Source: an uncultured Veillonella sp. (lineage in GTDB: Bacteria; Bacillota; Negativicutes; Veillonellales; Veillonellaceae). Taken from it: a stretch of 64,000 nucleotides of DNA. Positions within the stretch are counted from its first letter, which is position 1; every line of letters begins with the position of its first letter. The notes under the pieces are model-generated. The model saw only the letters and a program-made list of their open reading frames with translations. It was not told where the DNA came from and did no database searches. The stretch is taken from NCBI RefSeq assembly GCF_937981445.1, contig NZ_CALJON010000044.1, positions 1-64,000 on the forward strand. The letters run 5' to 3'. Made by a program: the position numbers and the translations under genes. Below are positions 51,189 through 60,012 of this stretch, in pieces.

Positions 51189-53111
51189 TTACTTGCTTTT
51201 TGGGGCGGTGTGATGGGTTTCGATGTATTGGGCTACTTGCTGTATAAGTTCTAATATGTTCATACCTGTACGATCGGCAGCCTTTTGTAAGGTCGCTTTT
51301 TTAGCCATGATTTTACCAAATGTTGTATTTAACATACTAAAAGAGCTATTGATTTGAGGCATGTACTGACGAAGACCTTCCACTTGGTCAAAGAGGTCAA
51401 ATAGTTTTGTGTCAGGCGTGAGAACAATACCTTTTACCGTGCAGTGAGGGGGCGTGGTGCTTTCGACACCTGCTATGGGGCTTTCTAAGTTAGTGTCTGA
51501 AGTGTTGACACTTGATGCTTTAGTATCTGAAGTATTAGTGTTTAATGCCCTGGTGTCTAAAGTGTTGGTACTTGATGCTTTAGTATCTGAAGAATTAGTG
51601 CTTAATGCCCTGGTGTCTGAAGTGCTAGCATTTGACGTCTGACTATCTGTAGCATTGCTGGCTGGTGTATTGGTAGTTTCGTCATTGCCATGTACTTCAT
51701 TGTCCCATGTAAGGAGTGTGCGTGAACCTTCTAAGCTGCGGATGTGTGTACAGTCTTGCATCATTTCTAAAACACCTTTAAAATGGCCGGCTTCATCGCG
51801 AACGGCGGTGTAGAGGATATAAATAAAGGCTTCCGGTTTATTAATCCAGAATTCGGCTTTGTCTTGTTCGCCGGAACGGAACTTTTCAATAATTTCTTCT
51901 ACAAGATGCACACTTTTGGCTGGATGGCAATTGCGCACTTCACGGCCAATTACATTGGCGCTGCGCGGGAATATACGATGTTTAGTATCACTGTAGAATT
52001 TTACTAGTTCGTTTTCGTCTACATAGGAAAGGTCCACTGGCATATGTTGGAATAATAAATTGATGCGATTTAAGGAAAGCTTGCCCGTTGCTACATCAAG
52101 GTCGGCATCGCGGTCGATGTGTAAGGTTCCATTTGTAGTGGTAGGCGCTGATGCGGTAGTTCCAATGTTATATTTGTTGAGTAAGGCTGTAAGTTCCGCC
52201 ATAAAGTTTGATTCTTCTCTTGTGGAGGAGAGACTTTCAGGGGTTGTTGGTGCAGAGTTGGTATTCTGGGGATTTAGATCGGTAGTTATATGAGGGTGAC
52301 TAGTGGTAGCCATAGGGAACGTTACATTAGGGGCGTGCACCTCGTTACCATTGGTTTTATAAAATGGAGGCGGCGTAATAAGGGCAAAGCCTATTTCATG
52401 GTCGCCGCGGCTCATACGGATAAAATCTTCTTCAGAGCAAAGTTTGATTGCTGTAGGGAATAAAACTTCTTGTTCTTTATCGCAAAGGTCGCGGAATGCA
52501 TCGATTACATCTGGCTGTAAGTCAAGAAAATCAGCAATCTGTGGGGCCGTCATGTCTTGATTTTGTAATAGTTTGTAACTGTCGCTAATGAGATTACGCA
52601 CTTTGTCGTCGAAGGTCCACATAATTTTAGTAGGTCGATCAAAACCATAGACCTCTAATGCAGGATAAAGCTGATTTTGTTTGCGTGATAAATGGCGCTT
52701 CCATTGAATCAATTCGTCATAAATACCTAGCCATGGATTTTTTATAAAGTGAGTTGCTTTCGTAAGAGCTTCTGCCTCATTGATGAGGGCTAGGCCGGCT
52801 TTGATTTCCTCTACATAGACCCAAAGAGGATGATTTATAGCATAATTATTTTCAGTGCGAACTAAGATGCCGTCAAATAGTTCTAGCAGGTCATCCATGC
52901 GATGGGTGATTTCTTCATCTGTATAACTTCCTTTTAACTGTTGTTCTCCATAAGCAAATTCATCAGGTGTACAAGTACCGATATGCTGTTTTAAAAGGGA
53001 GCGAGCTTCTTCTAAGGTGAGTTCGCTACTTAAGTATTTATCTTTAATGGTAATCATTGTTTCAAGACGAACATCATTTTCAAGACCTAATGTTGATTTC
53101 ATGGTAGTCAT
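51189..53111 (-). CDS. DUF438 / hemerythrin-like / PAS / DUF1858 protein with repeat linker
   Basis: 640 residues. N-terminal DUF438 (about 20-90, YLSSELTLEEARSLLKQHIG); a helical hemerythrin-like domain (about 100-190; HPLWVYVEEI, WKRHLSRKQNQLYPALE with the iron-type His and Glu); a PAS domain of the DUF438-linked type (about 345-470, INLLFQHMPVDLSYVDENE, RNCHPAKS); and a DUF1858-like C-terminus (from about 560). A Ser/Thr-rich linker of five decapeptide repeats (TSDTRALNTN-like, about 490-545) joins the last two. The domain set suggests sensing of oxygen, NO or redox state, but no signalling output is visible. AGGAGA precedes the ATG. Confidence 0.82.
   Translation of the reverse strand: MTTMKSTLGLENDVRLETMITIKDKYLSSELTLEEARSLLKQHIGTCTPDEFAYGEQQLKGSYTDEEITHRMDDLLELFDGILVRTENNYAINHPLWVYVEEIKAGLALINEAEALTKATHFIKNPWLGIYDELIQWKRHLSRKQNQLYPALEVYGFDRPTKIMWTFDDKVRNLISDSYKLLQNQDMTAPQIADFLDLQPDVIDAFRDLCDKEQEVLFPTAIKLCSEEDFIRMSRGDHEIGFALITPPPFYKTNGNEVHAPNVTFPMATTSHPHITTDLNPQNTNSAPTTPESLSSTREESNFMAELTALLNKYNIGTTASAPTTTNGTLHIDRDADLDVATGKLSLNRINLLFQHMPVDLSYVDENELVKFYSDTKHRIFPRSANVIGREVRNCHPAKSVHLVEEIIEKFRSGEQDKAEFWINKPEAFIYILYTAVRDEAGHFKGVLEMMQDCTHIRSLEGSRTLLTWDNEVHGNDETTNTPASNATDSQTSNASTSDTRALSTNSSDTKASSTNTLDTRALNTNTSDTKASSVNTSDTNLESPIAGVESTTPPHCTVKGIVLTPDTKLFDLFDQVEGLRQYMPQINSSFSMLNTTFGKIMAKKATLQKAADRTGMNILELIQQVAQYIETHHTAPKSK
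51480..51640 (-). repeat. 30-bp in-frame repeat, about five copies
   Basis: Five alternating 30-bp units encode decapeptides of the type SSDTKASSTN and TLDTRALNTN in the linker of the DUF438 protein. Units 1, 3 and 5, and 2 and 4, resemble each other most, as if a 60-bp block had been duplicated. Confidence 0.85.
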
Positions 53112-53162
53112 AATATATCTCCTGTTCTTTGTGATGTAATATGTTTAGTTATAAGCTAAATA

Positions 53163-53210
53163 ATGGTATAATATAGTGATGCATTTGAATGAGTAATGCA
53201 TTTGAAAGAG
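53163..53210 (+). promoter_or_regulatory. Extended -10 element followed by a 17/18-bp tandem duplication
   Basis: TGGTATAAT (53163-53171) is followed by ATGCATTTGAATGAGT and ATGCATTTGAAAGAGT in tandem (53176-53193 and 53194-53210). It lies 275 bases before fapR, in a 330-base gap with no gene. It may be a distal fapR promoter. Confidence 0.45.
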
Positions 53211-53376
53211 TGCGGTTTATTTTGTTGAGTTCTTTCATTGGTTTTATTATAATTAAAGTGAAAATAGTTTTCAGTAGCTATGGCTACATGTATAGGAATA
53301 AGTAGTTATATATGTAGTGACAAAATCATAAAAATACAATATGTAGTGGTTTATAGTAAAAAATTAATATATTTAC

Positions 53377-53405
53377 TTGCATTAATTGTGATGGTAGCAT
53401 ATAAT
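53377..53405 (+). promoter_or_regulatory. Promoter of the fapR-plsX-fab operon
   Basis: TTGCAT and TATAAT with 17-base spacing, 41 bases before the fapR start. No clear FapR operator (TTAGTACC-type palindrome) could be found next to it. Confidence 0.75.
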
Positions 53406-53445
53406 TGTAATGAAGTATTATTACTTGGTCATAAAAGGTGGTACC

Positions 53446-54006
53446 ATGAGTCGGATAAAGAAACAAGAGCGACAGCAGTTATTGCAAGAAAAACTGAATA
53501 CAACGCCTTTCCTTACCGATGAGGAGCTGGCCATCTTTTTTAATGTCAGCGTTCCTACCATTCGCTTAGATCGGTTAGAGCTAGGGATTCCTGAGTTGCG
53601 AGAGCGCATTAAAGCAAAAGCTGAGGGAAATGCACATGAGGCGAACGAGCATGACCATATTGAAGTGGTTGGTGAGCTAATTGACTTGACAGTGGGGCAG
53701 CAAGGTCTTAGCATATTACGTACGACTAGTGATATGACAGACTGCGCTGGCTATGTCGAGCCTCAGTATTTATATGCACAAGCGGATTCGTTGGCAAAAG
53801 CCGTACTTGGTGTGCCAGCTGCCCTCGCGGGAGTGGGCAATATTAAGTACAAGAATCCGGTGAAGGCAAATTGTAATCTAGTGGCGAAGGCATCAGTGAT
53901 GCGCCAGCGCGGTGAAAAGCATTTCATCTGGGTTACGATTAAAAATAAAGTAAATGAAGTCTTTCGGGCCAAATTTATAATGGAGCCCATCGAGGATAGG
54001 ATGTAG
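53446..54006 (+). CDS. fapR: FapR, malonyl-CoA-responsive repressor of fatty-acid synthesis
   Basis: 186 residues from the ATG at 53446 (AAAAGGTGG upstream). N-terminal helix-turn-helix (FLTDEELAIFFNVSVPTIRLDRLELGIPELR, the FapR signature, here given as LAIFFNVSVPTIRLDRLELG) and a C-terminal hotdog domain that binds malonyl-CoA. Size matches the 188-residue B. subtilis protein. First gene of the lipid operon, four bases before plsX, so it likely represses its own operon. Confidence 0.94.
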   Translation: MSRIKKQERQQLLQEKLNTTPFLTDEELAIFFNVSVPTIRLDRLELGIPELRERIKAKAEGNAHEANEHDHIEVVGELIDLTVGQQGLSILRTTSDMTDCAGYVEPQYLYAQADSLAKAVLGVPAALAGVGNIKYKNPVKANCNLVAKASVMRQRGEKHFIWVTIKNKVNEVFRAKFIMEPIEDRM

Positions 54007-54010
54007 GTAT

Positions 54011-55039
54011 ATGAAAATTGCAGTAGATGCTATGGGCGGCGATTTTGCTCCTTTAGAAATGGTGTTAGGAGCCATTGACGCAGCTAAAGCATTTCCACAT
54101 ATGGAAATAGTATTAGTAGGTGACGAACAACAGATTCGTGATGTACTAGTAGAACAAGGACAAGAAAATAACCCACAATTGACAATCCAGCATGCTAGTG
54201 AAGTTATTGGCATGTGTGAGCATCCTGGTACAGCGGTGCGCAAGAAAAAAGATGCGTCAATTTTAGTTGCTACTCGTCTAGTTCGCGAAAAAGTGTGTGA
54301 TGCAGTTATTGCGCCAGGTAGTACTGGAGCAGCTGTAGCAGCTGCTTTGTTTGGACTCGGACGAATTAAAGGCATTGATCGACCTATGATTGCAACGCCT
54401 ATACCAACTACAACGGGAGTAACAGTTATGATGGATTCCGGTGCGAATGTAAATTGCAAGGCAAAACATTTAGTACAGGGCGCTATTATGGGTTACAACT
54501 ATGCGCGCTTAATGTTCGGTAAAGAACATCCTAGCATAGGCCTACTCAATGTAGGTGAAGAAAATACAAAGGGCAATGAGCTTTGTTTAGCTACCTATCC
54601 TTTGTTAGAACAATTAAAAACAATTCCATTTTATGGCAATGTTGAGGGACGCGATATTCCTAAAGGTACAGTAGATGTAGTACTTTGTGACGGTTTTGTA
54701 GGTAATGTAGTGCTAAAATTTGCTGAAGGCTTGGTAGGTGCTGTAACTCAATTATTAAAAGATGGTATTAAAAATGGTGGTATTTTTGCTAAACTAGGGG
54801 CTATGATGTTGTACCCAGTGGTGAAGAAAATACGCCACCGCTTAGATCATACTGAAAATGGAGGAGCCCCTTTACTTGGTGTAAATGGTGTATTCCTTAT
54901 TTCTCACGGCAGCTCCAAGGCTAAAGAGATTTTTACAGCTATTAAGATTGCCGGAGAACTCGTAGATCGTAAAATTATTGAAAACATTCAACATAGTATA
55001 GAAGAAGAAGGAGCAATAAAATATGACGATGTGGACTAA
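54011..55039 (+). CDS. plsX: Phosphate acyltransferase PlsX
   Basis: 342 residues; converts acyl-ACP and phosphate to acyl-phosphate, the donor for phospholipid synthesis. KIAVDAMGGDFAPLEMVLGA is the diagnostic start; GVNGVFLISHGSSKAKE lies near the C-terminus. The 3' end overlaps fabH by 17 bases. Confidence 0.96.
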   Translation: MKIAVDAMGGDFAPLEMVLGAIDAAKAFPHMEIVLVGDEQQIRDVLVEQGQENNPQLTIQHASEVIGMCEHPGTAVRKKKDASILVATRLVREKVCDAVIAPGSTGAAVAAALFGLGRIKGIDRPMIATPIPTTTGVTVMMDSGANVNCKAKHLVQGAIMGYNYARLMFGKEHPSIGLLNVGEENTKGNELCLATYPLLEQLKTIPFYGNVEGRDIPKGTVDVVLCDGFVGNVVLKFAEGLVGAVTQLLKDGIKNGGIFAKLGAMMLYPVVKKIRHRLDHTENGGAPLLGVNGVFLISHGSSKAKEIFTAIKIAGELVDRKIIENIQHSIEEEGAIKYDDVD

Positions 55040-56018
55040 GCCAGTCGGAATAGTCGGTACTGGTAGCTTTTTACCAGATAATATTGTGACTAACGCGGAT
55101 TTAGAGAAAATCGTTGATACAAGTGATCAATGGATTCGCGAACGTACTGGTATTGAAGAACGACGCATTGCCCCAGAAGGAATGAATGCTTCAGACATGG
55201 CTACCGAAGCTGCCAAGCGTGCCTTGGAAGCGGCGAATCTAACAGCCGAAGATATTGATTGCATCATTGTGGCCACATTAACTGGCGATATGAGTATTCC
55301 TTCCACAGCATGTTTAGTACAGGCTAACTTGGGCGCTAAACGAGCAGCTGCTTATGATTTAGGCGCTGCCTGCTCTGGTTTTGTATATGGCCTAATCACT
55401 GCTGGAAGCTATGTTAATTCGAATATATTTAAAAATGTACTTGTTATTGGCGTAGAGGTATTATCTCGCGTCATTAATTGGCAAGACCGGAGTACCTGTG
55501 TACTTTTCGGTGATGGCGCTAGTGCAGCCATCGTGTCCACTGTAGCAGAAGGGTATGGTATGCTCGGTATGGACATGGGCGCTGATGGGACTGGCGGAAT
55601 GAGCTTATGCATTCCATCCAGTGGCACTGCCATGGTTCCAAATGATCAAAGAGTAGAAGAAGGCCTCACCTATATTCATATGGATGGAGCTGAAGTATAT
55701 AAATTTGCAGTAAAGACTATGGGACGTACCGTATTAACTGCGTTAGACCATGCAGGCTTAGAACTCTCTGACTTAGATTGTTTTATTCCTCATCAAGCAA
55801 ATACACGGATTATTGACTCTGCTGCACACCGATTAAAATTGCCTAGTGATAAAGTATTTGTAAATTTACCAAAGTATGGTAATACATCGGCCGCTTCTGT
55901 AGGTATAGCCCTTGATGAAGCATTGCGTTCAGGGTTTATAAAACGAGATGACATTGTAGCCTTTGCAGGTTTTGGTGCCGGATTGACTTGGGCTGGCTTG
56001 GTAATGAAATGGTACTAA
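55023..56018 (+). CDS. fabH: 3-oxoacyl-ACP synthase III
   Basis: 331 residues; condenses acetyl-CoA with malonyl-ACP to start fatty-acid synthesis. The Cys-His-Asn triad is visible in YDLGAACSGFVYGL, CFIPHQANTRI and KYGNTSAAS. GVEVLSRVINWQDRSTCVLFG is a conserved block. AAGGAG lies seven to eight bases before the ATG within plsX. Confidence 0.96.
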   Translation: MTMWTKPVGIVGTGSFLPDNIVTNADLEKIVDTSDQWIRERTGIEERRIAPEGMNASDMATEAAKRALEAANLTAEDIDCIIVATLTGDMSIPSTACLVQANLGAKRAAAYDLGAACSGFVYGLITAGSYVNSNIFKNVLVIGVEVLSRVINWQDRSTCVLFGDGASAAIVSTVAEGYGMLGMDMGADGTGGMSLCIPSSGTAMVPNDQRVEEGLTYIHMDGAEVYKFAVKTMGRTVLTALDHAGLELSDLDCFIPHQANTRIIDSAAHRLKLPSDKVFVNLPKYGNTSAASVGIALDEALRSGFIKRDDIVAFAGFGAGLTWAGLVMKWY

Positions 56019-56030
56019 GGAGGAGAAACC

Positions 56031-56975
56031 ATGATAAAGACTGATATTTGTGATTTATTAGGGATTGAGTATCCCATATTTCAAGGCGGGATGGCTTGGT
56101 TAGGCACTGCTGAATTAGCAGCCGCTGTTTCTGAAGGCGGCGGACTTGGTATCATTGGTGCTGGTCATATGCCACCAGATGTGTTCCGCAACGAAATTCA
56201 TAAACTTAAGGAACGTACAAGTAAACCATTTGGTTGTAACATCATGTTAATGTCTCCTTTCGTTAAAGAAGTTATGCAAGTAGTACTTGAAGAGCGTGTA
56301 CCAGTTATTACTACTGGGGCAGGTAATCCGAGTACGTATGTACCAGCTTTGAAAGAAATCGGCACTAAAGTAATTCCTGTAGTTGCTTCCGTGTTACTTG
56401 CTAAACGCTTATTGCGTGGCGGCATTGATGCAATCATTGCAGAAGGTACTGAATCTGGCGGTCATGTAGGGGAAATTACAACGATGTGTTTAATTCCTCA
56501 AATCGTTGACGCTGTTAATGTACCAGTGATTGCTGCTGGTGGTATTGGCGATGGTCGAGGTGTAGCAGCAGCCTTTGCGCTTGGTGCAAGCGCTGTACAA
56601 ATGGGGAGTCGTTTCGTTTTATCTGACGAATGTATTGCTCATCCTAACTATAAGGAAGCTGTTCTTAAAGCTAAGGACCGTTCCACTATTATGACGGGCT
56701 TAACGACTGGTCATCCGGTGCGTATTTTAGAAAATCTTTTATCCCACCAATACCAAGAAATGGAATTCGGTGGTGCTACAAAAGAACAATTAGAAGAACT
56801 TGGGGCAGGCACACTTCGTAAAGCTGCTATTGACGGTGATGTTAAACATGGCTCCGTTATGATTGGCCAAATCTCCGGTATGTTACAAGATGTAAAACCT
56901 TGTGCAGATATTATTAAAGATATTATGAGTGAAGCTGAAACCGTAATGGGTGGCTTACAAAAAATGATTAAATAA
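56031..56975 (+). CDS. fabK: Enoyl-ACP reductase II (FMN-dependent)
   Basis: 314 residues; reduces the enoyl-ACP double bond, replacing FabI. DLLGIEYPIFQGGMAWLGTAEL, CNIMLMSPFVKEV, TTGAGNPSTY, EGTESGGHVGEITT and GASAVQMGSRF are FabK features, and the position between fabH and fabD is the standard one for fabK. Two other proteins of the same family are encoded in the window (44722, 59019). AAGGAGGAG lies just before the ATG. Confidence 0.94.
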   Translation: MIKTDICDLLGIEYPIFQGGMAWLGTAELAAAVSEGGGLGIIGAGHMPPDVFRNEIHKLKERTSKPFGCNIMLMSPFVKEVMQVVLEERVPVITTGAGNPSTYVPALKEIGTKVIPVVASVLLAKRLLRGGIDAIIAEGTESGGHVGEITTMCLIPQIVDAVNVPVIAAGGIGDGRGVAAAFALGASAVQMGSRFVLSDECIAHPNYKEAVLKAKDRSTIMTGLTTGHPVRILENLLSHQYQEMEFGGATKEQLEELGAGTLRKAAIDGDVKHGSVMIGQISGMLQDVKPCADIIKDIMSEAETVMGGLQKMIK

Positions 56976-56991
56976 TACGGGAGGCAGAAAC

Positions 56992-57933
56992 GTGAAAACA
57001 GCATTTGTATTTCCAGGTCAAGGTTCTCAAAAAGTAGGCATGCTTCAAGATTTATACAATGAGTATGCCATTGTAAGACAACGTTTTGCTGAAGCAGACG
57101 AAGCATTGGGGTATAGCATTAGCAAACTTTGCTTTGAAGGTCCTGATACTGAACTTGTTAAAACAGCTAATACACAACCAGCTATTTTAACCGCTAGTGT
57201 AGCTTGTTATGAAGTATTAAAAGAAAAAGGCTTTACTCCTGACATTGTAGGTGGTCATAGCCTTGGTGAATACAGCGCGTTAGTCGCTGCTGGTGTATTG
57301 GATTTTAAAGATGCTGTGTACATTGTGCATAAGCGTGGTCAATACATGCAAGAAGCTGTGCCTATCGGCGAAGGTGCTATGGCTGCTATCTTAGCATTAC
57401 CACGAGAAACAGTAGTTTCTATTTGTGAAAAAATCGACAAAGAAGTAGGCTCTGTACAAGCTGTTAACTTTAACTGCCCAGGGCAAATCGTAATTGCCGG
57501 CGCTAAAGAAGCAGTAGAAAAAGCGGCTGAAGAAATGAAAGCAGCTGGCGCTAAACGCGCTGTAATGCTTCCTGTAAGCGCACCATTCCACAGCCGTTTG
57601 ATGGAACCAGCGGCAGCTCGTCTTAAAGAAGAGCTCGATAAAGTAACTGTAAAAGATGCTGAAATTCCAGTGGTTGTTAATATTACTGGTGAAATCTTAA
57701 CTGATGCGGACGCTATTAAAAAATCCTTAGTTATTCAAGCAGCTCACCCTGTACTTTGGGAAGACTGCGTTGATACAATGATTAAAAATGGCGTTCAAAA
57801 CTTCGTAGAAGTTGGCCCAGGCAAAGTATTGACTGGCTTCACTAAGAAGATTAATAAAGAAATGCAATTAGCTAATGTAGAAGATGTAGAGTCCTTGGCT
57901 AAAACGCTTGAATTTTTAGAGGGGGTTCGATAA
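56992..57933 (+). CDS. fabD: Malonyl-CoA:ACP transacylase
   Basis: 313 residues; loads malonyl groups on ACP. FVFPGQGSQKVGM at the start, the nucleophile Ser in GGHSLGEYSAL, and APFHSRLM with the catalytic His. GTG start at 56992 behind GGGAGG. One base separates its stop from the fabG start. Confidence 0.96.
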   Translation: MKTAFVFPGQGSQKVGMLQDLYNEYAIVRQRFAEADEALGYSISKLCFEGPDTELVKTANTQPAILTASVACYEVLKEKGFTPDIVGGHSLGEYSALVAAGVLDFKDAVYIVHKRGQYMQEAVPIGEGAMAAILALPRETVVSICEKIDKEVGSVQAVNFNCPGQIVIAGAKEAVEKAAEEMKAAGAKRAVMLPVSAPFHSRLMEPAAARLKEELDKVTVKDAEIPVVVNITGEILTDADAIKKSLVIQAAHPVLWEDCVDTMIKNGVQNFVEVGPGKVLTGFTKKINKEMQLANVEDVESLAKTLEFLEGVR

Positions 57934-57934
57934 A

Positions 57935-58678
57935 ATGCATTTAGGAGATAAGGTTGCCTTAGTAACTGGTGCTTCTCGCGGCATCGGCCGTGCCATTGCG
58001 ATTCGCATGGCTCAAGTAGGTGCTGATGTAGTTGTTAACTACAGTGGTAGTGAAGCAGCTGCTCAAGAAACAGTAGATGCTATTTTAGCTCTTGGTCGCA
58101 AAGCGATTAAAATTAAAGCTGATGTGTCCAATGCTGATGAAGTAGCCGCTATGGTTGAGGAAGCGCATAAAACATTTGGTCATATCGACATTTTAGTAAA
58201 CAACGCTGGTATTACACGCGATGGTTTACTTATGCGTATGAAAGATGCTGATTGGGATGATGTGATTAACATCAACTTAAAAAGCGTATATTTAGTAACA
58301 AAGGCTGTTTCCAAAATTATGATGAAACAGCGCAGTGGTAAAATCGTCAATATGACATCTGTTGTAGGTGTTACTGGTAATGCGGGTCAAGCCAATTACA
58401 GTGCATCTAAAGCTGGTGTGATTGGTTTTACTAAAACTTGTGCAAAAGAATTAGCCTCCCGTGGCATTACTGTTAATGCCATTGCGCCGGGCTTCATTCA
58501 CACTGACATGACAGATGTATTGCCAGATAAAGTGAAAGATGCCATGGTTGAAACCATTCCAATGCATCGCATGGCAGAACCAAGCGAAGTAGCGAATGTG
58601 GCTGTATTCTTATCTAGTGGGTTATCAAGCTATATTACAGGCCAAGTAATCAATGTTGATGGTGGCATGGTGATGTAG
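57935..58678 (+). CDS. fabG: 3-oxoacyl-ACP reductase
   Basis: 247 residues, NADPH-dependent short-chain dehydrogenase. Cofactor motif TGASRGIGRAIAIRMA, NNAGITRDGLLMRM, and the catalytic Ser, Tyr and Lys (Ser in MTSVVG, YSASK). Canonical FabG length and sequence. Confidence 0.96.
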   Translation: MHLGDKVALVTGASRGIGRAIAIRMAQVGADVVVNYSGSEAAAQETVDAILALGRKAIKIKADVSNADEVAAMVEEAHKTFGHIDILVNNAGITRDGLLMRMKDADWDDVININLKSVYLVTKAVSKIMMKQRSGKIVNMTSVVGVTGNAGQANYSASKAGVIGFTKTCAKELASRGITVNAIAPGFIHTDMTDVLPDKVKDAMVETIPMHRMAEPSEVANVAVFLSSGLSSYITGQVINVDGGMVM

Positions 58679-58718
58679 TATCATAAATTAGATTCCATTG
58701 AAAGGAGGTGAAATCACA

Positions 58719-58955
58719 ATGACCACGTTTGATAAAGTAAAAGCGATCGTTGTGGAACAGTTAGGCGTTGACGAAGCTGAAGTTAAAATTGATTCTACAT
58801 TCATCGACGACTTAGGAGCTGACTCCTTAGACATCGTTGAATTGATCATGGCTTTCGAAGAAGAATTCAATGTAGAGATTCCTGATGATGTAGCTGAAAA
58901 AATTAAAACAGTTAAAGATACGGTAGAATATATTGATTCTATCAAAGAAGCGTAA
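58719..58955 (+). CDS. acpP: Acyl carrier protein
   Basis: 78 residues from the ATG at 58719, behind AAAGGAGGTGA. Acidic four-helix protein; the phosphopantetheine-bearing Ser is in [19 protein letters not shown] very stable hairpin follows the stop codon. Confidence 0.96.
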   Translation: MTTFDKVKAIVVEQLGVDEAEVKIDSTFIDDLGADSLDIVELIMAFEEEFNVEIPDDVAEKIKTVKDTVEYIDSIKEA

Positions 58956-58964
58956 GACTTGTGC

Positions 58965-58995
58965 ACCGATAGGAGGCTTCGGCCTCCTGATCGGT
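58965..58995 (+). promoter_or_regulatory. UUCG-tetraloop hairpin in the acpP intercistronic gap
   Basis: ACCGATAGGAGGC, loop TTCG, GCCTCCT-G-ATCGGT: 13 bp with one bulge and the extra-stable C(UUCG)G loop. No T-run follows, so it is more likely an mRNA stabiliser that keeps acpP message abundant than a terminator. Confidence 0.7.
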
Positions 58996-59018
58996 ATACG
59001 TAACAGGAGGAATTTATA

Positions 59019-59975
59019 GTGAAGCTCCCTGAACTTCGCATAGGGAATTTGGTTGCAAAAGTGCCTATCATTCAAGGTGGCATGGCAATCAGATTATCTA
59101 CAGCACGCCTTGCGGCAGCTGTAGCTAATGAAGGTGGCATTGGTCTTATTGCGGCCTCCGGTATGCCATTTGATGAATTACGTTATGAAATAAGATTAGC
59201 TAGAAAATTATCACCTACGGGTATTATTGGTATAAATGCGATGGTAGCAGCCTCTGAGTTTGCTGGCCTAGTAAAAACTGCTATTGAAGAAGGCATTGAC
59301 CTCGTGGTAGCAGGGGCAGGTTTTTCACGCGATATGTTTGGTATGGGCAAAGAGTCTGGAACTCCTATCGTGCCAATTGTATCCAGTGGTAAATTAGCCC
59401 GAATTTCTGAAGGCTTAGGTGCCGCTGCAGTAATTGTAGAAGGTAGTGAAGCAGGTGGACATTTAGGTACTAATCGTTCATCTCGTGAAATTGTACCTGA
59501 AGTACTTAAAGCAGTTAAAAATATCCCTGTCATTGGTGCCGGTGGGGTACTTGATGGGAAAGACATTGTAGAAATGTTAAAACTTGGCGCTCATGGCGTA
59601 CAAATGGGCAGTCGTTTTGCAGCCAGTGTAGAATGTAATGCATCAGACGAGCTCAAAAAAATGTATGTGCGCGCTGATAAGCCTGAAGACATTGTTTTAA
59701 TCGAGAGTCCAGTGGGATTGCCAGGTCAGGCAATTCGCAATAAATTTGCAGCTTCCGTATTGGATGGTACAGTGGCTCCACCTAAAGTGTGTGACCGTTG
59801 CTTAAAGCATTGCTCTCATAAGTTCTGCTTGATTAAAGCCTTAGAACGGGCACAACAAGGTGATGTAGAAAATGGGCTTGTATTCTCCGGCAATAATATG
59901 AGAAAAGTAGATGAAATTTTGCCAGTGAAAGAGATTTTTGAAAAATTAATCAAAGAAGTCTCAGCTATTGATTAA
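59019..59975 (+). CDS. NAD(P)H-dependent flavin enzyme of the nitronate monooxygenase/FabK family
   Basis: 318 residues, FMN TIM barrel: KVPIIQGGMAIRLSTARLAA, VEGSEAGGHLGT and GAHGVQMGSRFAA. Unlike FabK it ends in a Cys-rich segment (CDRCLKHCSHKFC) that may bind a metal cluster. Annotated relatives are called nitronate monooxygenase. It sits between acpP and fabF, a place normally without a gene, which suggests a link to fatty-acid synthesis, perhaps a second enoyl or dienoyl reductase or an isomerase (inference). GTG start behind CAGGAGGA. Confidence 0.85.
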   Translation: MKLPELRIGNLVAKVPIIQGGMAIRLSTARLAAAVANEGGIGLIAASGMPFDELRYEIRLARKLSPTGIIGINAMVAASEFAGLVKTAIEEGIDLVVAGAGFSRDMFGMGKESGTPIVPIVSSGKLARISEGLGAAAVIVEGSEAGGHLGTNRSSREIVPEVLKAVKNIPVIGAGGVLDGKDIVEMLKLGAHGVQMGSRFAASVECNASDELKKMYVRADKPEDIVLIESPVGLPGQAIRNKFAASVLDGTVAPPKVCDRCLKHCSHKFCLIKALERAQQGDVENGLVFSGNNMRKVDEILPVKEIFEKLIKEVSAID

Positions 59976-60012
59976 TGTATTTCAAAGAGAGTTTACATGT
60001 GAGGTGAATTAA

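Noticed and set aside
52060..52293. Plus-strand open frames opposite the DUF438 gene
   Set aside because: Shadows of the minus-strand coding sequence, partly due to repeat bias; no start signals.
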